A stretch of 64,000 bases of DNA, from the NCBI RefSeq assembly GCF_047663525.1, contig NC_092589.1, forward strand, positions 65,042,001-65,106,000. The letters are read 5' to 3'. This document shows, piece by piece, positions 59,451-64,000 of this stretch. The position numbers and the translations under genes are program-made. Origin of the DNA: Anas platyrhynchos (lineage: Eukaryota; Chordata; Aves; Anseriformes; Anatidae). Numbering within the stretch: position 1 is the stretch's first letter; every line of letters begins with the position of its first letter. The notes below the pieces were generated by a model. The model had not been told where the DNA came from and did no database searches. It saw only the letters and a list, made by a program, of their open reading frames with translations.

Positions 59451-59474
59451 CGGGGGGGAGGCGCAGCCGCGCCA

Positions 59475-59556
59475 CCGTGACGCCACCGGGAGGGAGGGGC
59501 CTAAGGGGAGGGGAGGCGAGGGGAGGGGAGGGGCGCGCGCGCCGGTGGCGTCACGG
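59475..59556. promoter_or_regulatory. 15-bp perfect inverted repeat with CRE-like cores
   Basis: CCGTGACGCCACCGG at 59475-59489 and its exact reverse complement at 59542-59556 flank a G-rich spacer. The cores TGACGCCA and TGGCGTCA are near-CRE/ATF sites. Together with the CRE-like site at 59429 they make three such sites within 130 bases of the promoter. Confidence 0.6.
59505..59533. promoter_or_regulatory. G-rich block, possible G-quadruplex
   Basis: Five runs of four G, separated mostly by single A residues, lie between the arms of the inverted repeat. The + strand fits the usual quadruplex pattern. No functional evidence. Confidence 0.5.
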
Positions 59557-59640
59557 GGCGGGGGGAGGCGCGGCCACGCCCCCACCTCCCAGCCCGAGGA
59601 GGTGTCATGGCGGCGGGGTTGGGTCCTGCCTGTGACCAGC

Positions 59641-59800
59641 CACGCAGTCGTTAGGGCTGGAAAAGACCCCCGAGAGCGTCTGGTCCAAGCCCACCACCGC
59701 CGGTGTCACTCACAAACACACGTCCCTAAGCACCGCGTCCCTAAGCACCGCGTCCCTAAGCACCACGTCCCTAAGCACCACGTCCAGCCTTCCCCCAAGT
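59641..59800 (-). mobile_element. CR1 LINE 3' end with internal 15-bp tandem expansion
   Basis: Reverse-complement CR1 tail text (CGTTAGGGCTGGAAAAGACC, then CTGGTCCAAGCCCACCACC) runs to a stretch where CGTCCCTAAGCACC(G/A) is repeated. The body beyond about 59800 is missing. It begins right at the edge of the RNF146 CpG island. Confidence 0.85.
59721..59780. repeat. 15-bp tandem repeat, four units, inside CR1
   Basis: Units of CGTCCCTAAGCACC(G/A) start at 59721, 59736, 59751 and 59766. The ancestral CR1 tail has one such unit, as seen at 6.78 kb, so this is a local expansion after insertion. Confidence 0.9.
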
Positions 59801-60048
59801 CGCAGCCCAGCTCTGCCCCGAGGAGGGCCGGATGCTCCTCTGGCCTCCTGCCTCTGGGACAGGACCTGGGTGTAGCTGGGGGCTGGGCTGACCCAAAACT
59901 GGAGCTGCTGCCTTGGAGACAGTGTACGGGAAGGAGATGTGTGTTTTCTGTGGCCAGCAGAGACTATTGAAAGGTACACTGTGTTCTTGTCAACAGCAGA
60001 TGAATAAACCATGGTGTGAAACAATAATCCATTCATCACTTCAGATGG

Positions 60049-60165
60049 AACCATAGAAACATTAAGGCTAGAAAAGACCTTCAAGATCATCTGGCCCAAC
60101 CATCACCCTACTACCAACGTCACCCACTAAACCATGTCCCTATGCACCAGGCCCAACCTTCCCTT
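60049..60165 (-). mobile_element. Outer CR1, 3' part, minus orientation (interrupted)
   Basis: Reverse-complement CR1 3' end from ACATTAAGGCTAGAAAAGAC to CAGGCCCAACCTTCCCTT, stopping abruptly where a + oriented CR1 begins. Its continuation resumes at about 60599 with TCCTTCAACACCCCCAGGGA. Compared with the intact copy at 6.7-7.0 kb, the two halves join at the expected place. Confidence 0.88.
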
Positions 60166-60598
60166 GGCTACAAAGATGGTGAAGGGCCTAGAGGGGAAGA
60201 CGTATGAGAAGAGGCCGAGATCACTTGGCCTGTTCAGCCTGGAGAAGAGGAGGCTGAGGGGAGATACAGCTTCCTCACGAGGGGCAGTGGAGGGGCAGGC
60301 ACTGACCTGTTCTCTTTAGTGACCAGCGATAGGACCCGAGGGAATGGTGTCAAACTGCAACAGGGGAGGTTCAGGCTGGATATCAGGAAGAGGTTCTTCA
60401 CCAAGAGAGTTGTTGCACGCTGGAACAGGCTCCCCAGGGCTGTAGTCACAGCACCAAGCCTCAGAGTTTAAGGAGCATTTGGACTGTGAACTTAGTCATA
60501 TGGTATGAACTTGTGGGTAGACCTGTGTGCAGCCAGGAGTTGGACTCAATGGTCCTTGTGGGTCCCTTCCAGTTCGGGATGTTCTATGATTCTATGAT
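60166..60598 (+). mobile_element. Inner CR1, plus orientation, nested in an older CR1
   Basis: A 5'-truncated CR1 with ORF2 C-terminal remnant ([14 protein letters not shown] at about 60218-60259) and the tail GTTGGACTCAATGGTCCTTG, ending ATTCTATGATTT. It interrupts the minus-oriented copy described at 60049. It belongs to the same tail subfamily as those at 15.4 and 62.6 kb. Confidence 0.9.
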
Positions 60599-61100
60599 TT
60601 CCTTCAACACCCCCAGGGACGGTGACTTGACCACTTCCCTGGGCAACCTGTTCCAATGCCTGACCACTCTTTCCAAGAAGAAATGTCTCCTAGTTGTTTT
60701 AACTGTTGAAGAGTAGTGCTCATTGTTCAATTCTTTGTTTTAATTGTTGAAGAGTAGGGGCATGACATTTCCCTTTTTCCACTCACAAGGGACATTGCCC
60801 AACTGTCAGTGCATTTCAGCTGTGACGGAGAGAGGCTTGGCAGCTACATCAGCCAGTTCCCTCAGGACTCTGGGATTCATGTCATCAGGTCCCTTAGACT
60901 TGTACCTGTTCAAATTCATCTGGTGGTCTTGAACCTGCTCTTCACTTACAGTGGGTGGGACTTTGATCCCCCAACCTCCATCTATGGGTTCAGGGAAATT
61001 AAAGACTTGGGAAGCCCGTCTACCAGTGCAGACAGAGGCAAAGAAATTGTTGAGTTCTCAGCCTTCTCCATGTCTGTCGTTGTCAATTACTCAGGTATAG
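60599..61100 (-). mobile_element. Outer CR1 continued: 3' segment and EN-RT linker region
   Basis: From 60599 to about 60693 this is the remainder of the minus-oriented CR1 3' portion. After a short filler holding a 23-bp direct duplication, 60765-61095 encodes on the minus strand diverged CR1 ORF2 linker text, with a [16 protein letters not shown] core. The reverse-transcriptase core between the two is deleted. Order and orientation fit one degenerate long CR1 copy. Confidence 0.75.
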
Positions 61101-61272
61101 AAACTCACTCCTAATATAAGAAATTAGGCACCTATAATTGCTTACACACTACTATTTTTACCCCTCAGTCTATTTTCACAAATGTTAAAGGAGCATGGTG
61201 GCCCTCAGGGACTCCTCCTGTCACCCCAGCACAGCAGCCCAAAAGAAGCTGGCTCCTCTCTCATGCTCTTCC

Positions 61273-62118
61273 TCAAGGCTCCGTACAGAAGGGATGCCAC
61301 CTCTTGCACAAGGGCTGGGGGATAGGAAAGAAGCACTCACACAACCCCTGAGAATTGGCAACAGAGTTGTTAATTGCCGGGACATCTTGCAGGTAAGCCT
61401 GCAGGATGTCTGTGGTGTTTGGCAGGTCCAAGCTAATGCTTGTGATGGAGCCTGCGTGACGAGTAGGGAGCTCTCCAGGCAGTGCTGCGATGCTGTTGGT
61501 GGGCTCAGATGACAGAGAGTGAAGACATGCCAGGGTAGCCACAGGTCTGATCTGGCCAAGGTGGATCCACTTCCATTGGTTCCTCCACATCTGCTGGTGG
61601 ATCCACCTGCATGGGCCCCACAGTGTTTGGCAAAAGGACAAGCCACTCCTTGCCCGGGACTGCCCAAATGGGATGCCTTCCATCCAGAATGTTTTCAGGC
61701 CAGGGTGCCGAACCAGGGGGTCACCCAGTTCCACCCCCAGGTCCCATGCCACTGTCTGGCTGATTTCCATCTGTGGGTTTGATGCTGCCGTCTGCTTTAC
61801 AGCCACGGCTGGGTACCACACTGTGTTCTGGACTATGGGCAGGCCTCTGCTCCCTGTGGCTGTCTGCCTGACGCTCCTGCCTTCACCCCACACCTCTGTT
61901 GTGCCACTGGGAAGGCCCAGGCCCCCTATCGCTGTGTGGCTGAGGGGGCAGCCTGTTCCCCGTGTCGTTGCGGTGCCAGTGGTACCGCTTGTAAGTGTCT
62001 GTGGGCTGTGTGCCAGAGGTACCTCGGCACTGGTGTCAGTTGTGCCACAGGTGCTACCCCTCTGCCCATGACACTTCTCATTAGGTGCCTTCATTCTCGG
62101 TGCTTCCTTGGACTGCAT
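61273..62118 (-). CDS. Unassigned reading frame, possibly CR1 ORF1-like or other repeat-derived
   Basis: An ATG-initiated minus-strand frame of 281 codons ends at 61273. The same frame extends upstream without a stop to 62247, where one TAA (62250-62248) separates it from a further open stretch reaching at least 62490. I do not recognise the protein. A basic segment (CGRKKSRSSKARGRPPR) lies just upstream of the ATG. The middle is a degenerate 22-25 residue repeat with recurring (S/K)QTA...TVW/TVAW text, and the end is rich in Cys, Pro and His. It lies upstream, in the same orientation, of the degenerate CR1 linker at 60.7-61.1 kb. It may therefore be the ORF1/5' part of that element, but I cannot confirm this. 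Expression is doubtful. Confidence 0.3.
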   Translation of the reverse strand: MQSKEAPRMKAPNEKCHGQRGSTCGTTDTSAEVPLAHSPQTLTSGTTGTATTRGTGCPLSHTAIGGLGLPSGTTEVWGEGRSVRQTATGSRGLPIVQNTVWYPAVAVKQTAASNPQMEISQTVAWDLGVELGDPLVRHPGLKTFWMEGIPFGQSRARSGLSFCQTLWGPCRWIHQQMWRNQWKWIHLGQIRPVATLACLHSLSSEPTNSIAALPGELPTRHAGSITSISLDLPNTTDILQAYLQDVPAINNSVANSQGLCECFFPIPQPLCKRWHPFCTEP

Positions 62119-62575
62119 TGCTGTCCCCTCACACCGAGGAGGCCTGCCTCTCGCCTTACTGCTTCTGGACTTCTTCCTGCCACACAAGCTGGCTGTCAGA
62201 GTGCCTAGAAGCTCAGCGAGTGGTGGTCCAGCTGCAGGGGTCCTGGTTTATAGGACCTGGAGCAGGGGTGGGGCAGTGGTGGCCACTGTGAGCTCGGTAA
62301 GCCTCTCTGATGGAGTGGCCCACACATGGCCAAAGGCAGCTGTGTTGGAAGTGGCCTGGAAGATGCCCTCACATGGACAAGGAGGAGGGTTAGGGGGGGC
62401 TGAGGGCCCCTTTTCTGAGGCTGGCTCCACCGGGCCATTTGGCTTGCCAGAGAGAAAGACTGCCCCTTGGCCACAGGGACTGCCCTCCACCTCCCATCCT
62501 GTGCCCTGAGTTTATTTTTAACATTTTTTTAGATAATTTCATTCTATTCTTTATGGAAAAGAACAAAAGTGAGGT

Positions 62576-62815
62576 GCAGCAATAGGACTCGAGGCAATGG
62601 TGTCAAGCTGTGACAAGGGAGGTTTAGGCTGGACATCAGAAAGAGGTTCTTCACTGAGAGGTGTGCTGTCGCGCACTGGAACAGACTCCCCAGCTATGTA
62701 GTCACAGCACCTAGCCTGTCAGAATTCAAGAAGTGTTTGGACTGTGCACTTAGTCATATGGTCTGAATTTTTGGGTAGACCTGTGTGGAGCCAGGAGTTG
62801 GAGTTGATGATACTA
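62576..62815 (+). mobile_element. CR1 LINE 3' fragment, plus orientation
   Basis: Text such as AGGTTTAGGCTGGACATCAG and CTTAGTCATATGGTCTGAAT followed by GTGTGGAGCCAGGAGTTGGA places it in the same subfamily as the inner copy at 60.2 kb. The last octamers are missing or degraded. Confidence 0.9.
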
Positions 62816-63181
62816 GGAAGAGAGGCCAAACGCATCAGAGTACTCATTCCACATAAATACAAAACTAAATCTTTCAGCGTAACTAAATGAGCAAATTGTC
62901 TCATCAAATGCTTGCTAGGCCTAGAAGTGTTGTCAGCTGCACTTTTTCGTGTTTTAACACACGGAAATCAGAGGTATCAGAGAACACAGGATATCACAGA
63001 TCTAATGCTGAATTCTAAATTTAATCAGTAATTATAAAACAAAAACATTTGGTTAAGCTGCTGAGTTATTTATAAAAGCCTAGAATGGCCTGGCTGTAAT
63101 TCATACTGTTTTTAGGAAATGTGACATGATTGCATCTAAGGACAAACATCCATGTGGCAACCTGGCATTTGTGTCCTGGTA
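62816..63181. other. Short unique stretch between CR1 copies
   Basis: AT-rich sequence with no recognised repeat or coding content, separating the CR1 tail at 62.8 kb from the ORF2 fragment at 63.2 kb. Confidence 0.5.
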
Positions 63182-64000
63182 ACAGGGAATGCTGAGAAAG
63201 TGGAGACAGTGAATGCCTTCTTTGCTTCAGTCTTTGCTTCAAAGACTCCCCCTTGGGACTCCTGGACTACTGTGACTAGCGGTGTTCCCCAGGGGTCAGT
63301 GCTGTGTCCGGTCTTGTTCAACATCTTCATCGACGACCTTGATGAAGGAATAGTGTCCACCCTCAGCAAGTATGCTGATGACACAAAGCTGGGAGGAGTG
63401 ACCAACACACCAGAGGGCTGTGCTGCCATTCAGCGAGACGTGGACAGGCTGGAGAGATGGGTAGGAAGAAACCAAATGAGGTTTAACAAGAGCAAGTGTA
63501 GAGTCCTGCACCTGTGAAGGAACAGCCGCATGTATCAGTACAGGCTGGGGGGCGACCTGCTGGAGAGGAGCTCTGAGGAGAAGGACCTGGGGGTCCTGGT
63601 GGACAACAGGTTGGCCATGAGCCAGCACTGTGCCCCTGTGGCCAAGAAGGCCAACAGGATCCTGGTATGCATTAAAAGGAACGTGGCCAGCAGGTCAAGG
63701 GAGGTGATCCTCCCCCTCTACTCTGCCCTGGTCAGGCCTCACCTGGAGTACTGTGTCCTCTTCTAGGCTCCCCGGTACAAGAAAGACAAGTATCTCCTGG
63801 AAAGAGTCCAGCGGAGTGCCACAAATATTATATGGGGCCTAGAGCATCTTCCCTGTGAGGAAAGGTTGAGAGACCTGGGTATGTTCAGCCTTGAGAAAAG
63901 AAGACTGAGAGGGGATCTTACCAATGTTTATAAATACTTGAAGTGTGGGAGACAGAGGGATTTGGCCAACCTCTTTTCAGTGGTCTGTGGGGACAGGACA
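63182..64000 (+). mobile_element. CR1 LINE ORF2 fragment with reverse-transcriptase motif, cut by window edge
   Basis: The + strand encodes [15 protein letters not shown] (linker), then [20 protein letters not shown] and [10 protein letters not shown], the reverse-transcriptase catalytic YADD at about 63371-63382, followed by [19 protein letters not shown] and [10 protein letters not shown]. The step from linker to TSGVPQGS near 63265 skips most of the reverse transcriptase, so there is an internal deletion. In-frame TGA at about 63516 and TAG at about 63763 also break the frame. It continues past 64000. Inactive. Confidence 0.92.

Larger units (their letters stand above)
58890..59640. promoter_or_regulatory. 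RNF146: CpG island, RNF146 promoter
   Basis: About 700 bases of very high GC and CpG density, including GCGCGCGCGCC-type stretches, span the inferred RNF146 first exon. Within it lie a GTGAGT donor, a CRE-like GACGTCAC, two CRE-like sites in inverted orientation, a 10-bp tandem repeat and G-rich blocks. All long frames across it on both strands are GC artefacts. Whether a divergent non-coding transcript starts to the right cannot be told from sequence. Confidence 0.85.

Noticed and set aside
59314-59970. 218-codon + strand frame and others over the RNF146 CpG island
   Set aside because: Composition artefact. The frame runs through the exon 1 donor region and into a CR1 tail.
61195-62509. Plus-strand frames of 87-133 codons opposite the unassigned minus-strand frame
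   Set aside because: They are shorter, broken and lack continuity. The minus frame is longer and agrees in orientation with the adjacent CR1 remains.

Overview
This window is nuclear DNA from a bird. Interspersed repeats are mostly CR1 LINE fragments with avian-type 3' ends (octamers like ATTCTATG), genes are split by GT-AG introns, and the two promoters are CpG islands in AT-rich surroundings. I cannot name the species from sequence alone. I see no bacterial or viral gene system, no CRISPR array, and no convincing tRNA or rRNA.

Two protein-coding genes lie tail to tail. ECHDC1 (ethylmalonyl-CoA decarboxylase, crotonase family) is on the + strand. Its CpG-island promoter is near 7.54-7.90 kb and five coding exons lie at 13,727-13,948, 20,154-20,296, 23,853-23,905, 25,862-25,942 and 44,171-44,576. 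The spliced frame is open and gives 300 residues. One intron uses a GC-AG splice pair, and the last intron is about 18 kb. RNF146 (Iduna, a PAR-dependent RING E3 ligase) is on the - strand, with its whole frame in one exon at 50,102-51,160 and a CpG-island promoter with first-exon donor near 59.36 kb. The same convergent ECHDC1/RNF146 neighbourhood is known from human 6q22, so this is conserved synteny. The two proteins act independently: metabolite proofreading in the cytosol, and ubiquitylation of PARylated tankyrase targets.

Layout: 1-6.69 kb is intergenic with no supported gene; 6.69-7.48 kb is a CR1 copy abutting the ECHDC1 promoter; 7.5-44.6 kb is ECHDC1 with CR1 copies, a perfect (TTTTCC)n tract and a GC-rich LTR-like repeat in its introns; 44.6-50.1 kb holds the two converging 3' UTRs and a short spacer; 50.1-59.45 kb is RNF146; 59.64-64.0 kb is a dense CR1 cluster. 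That cluster includes one CR1 nested in another, a long unassigned - strand reading frame, and a reverse-transcriptase fragment cut by the window edge.

The points most worth a second look are the GC-AG intron of ECHDC1, the CRE-like inverted repeat and MYB-like tandem repeat in the RNF146 CpG island, the unassigned reading frame at 61.27-62.49 kb, the LTR-like element with internal degenerate repeats, and a 51-nt hairpin upstream of ECHDC1. No new system was evident.
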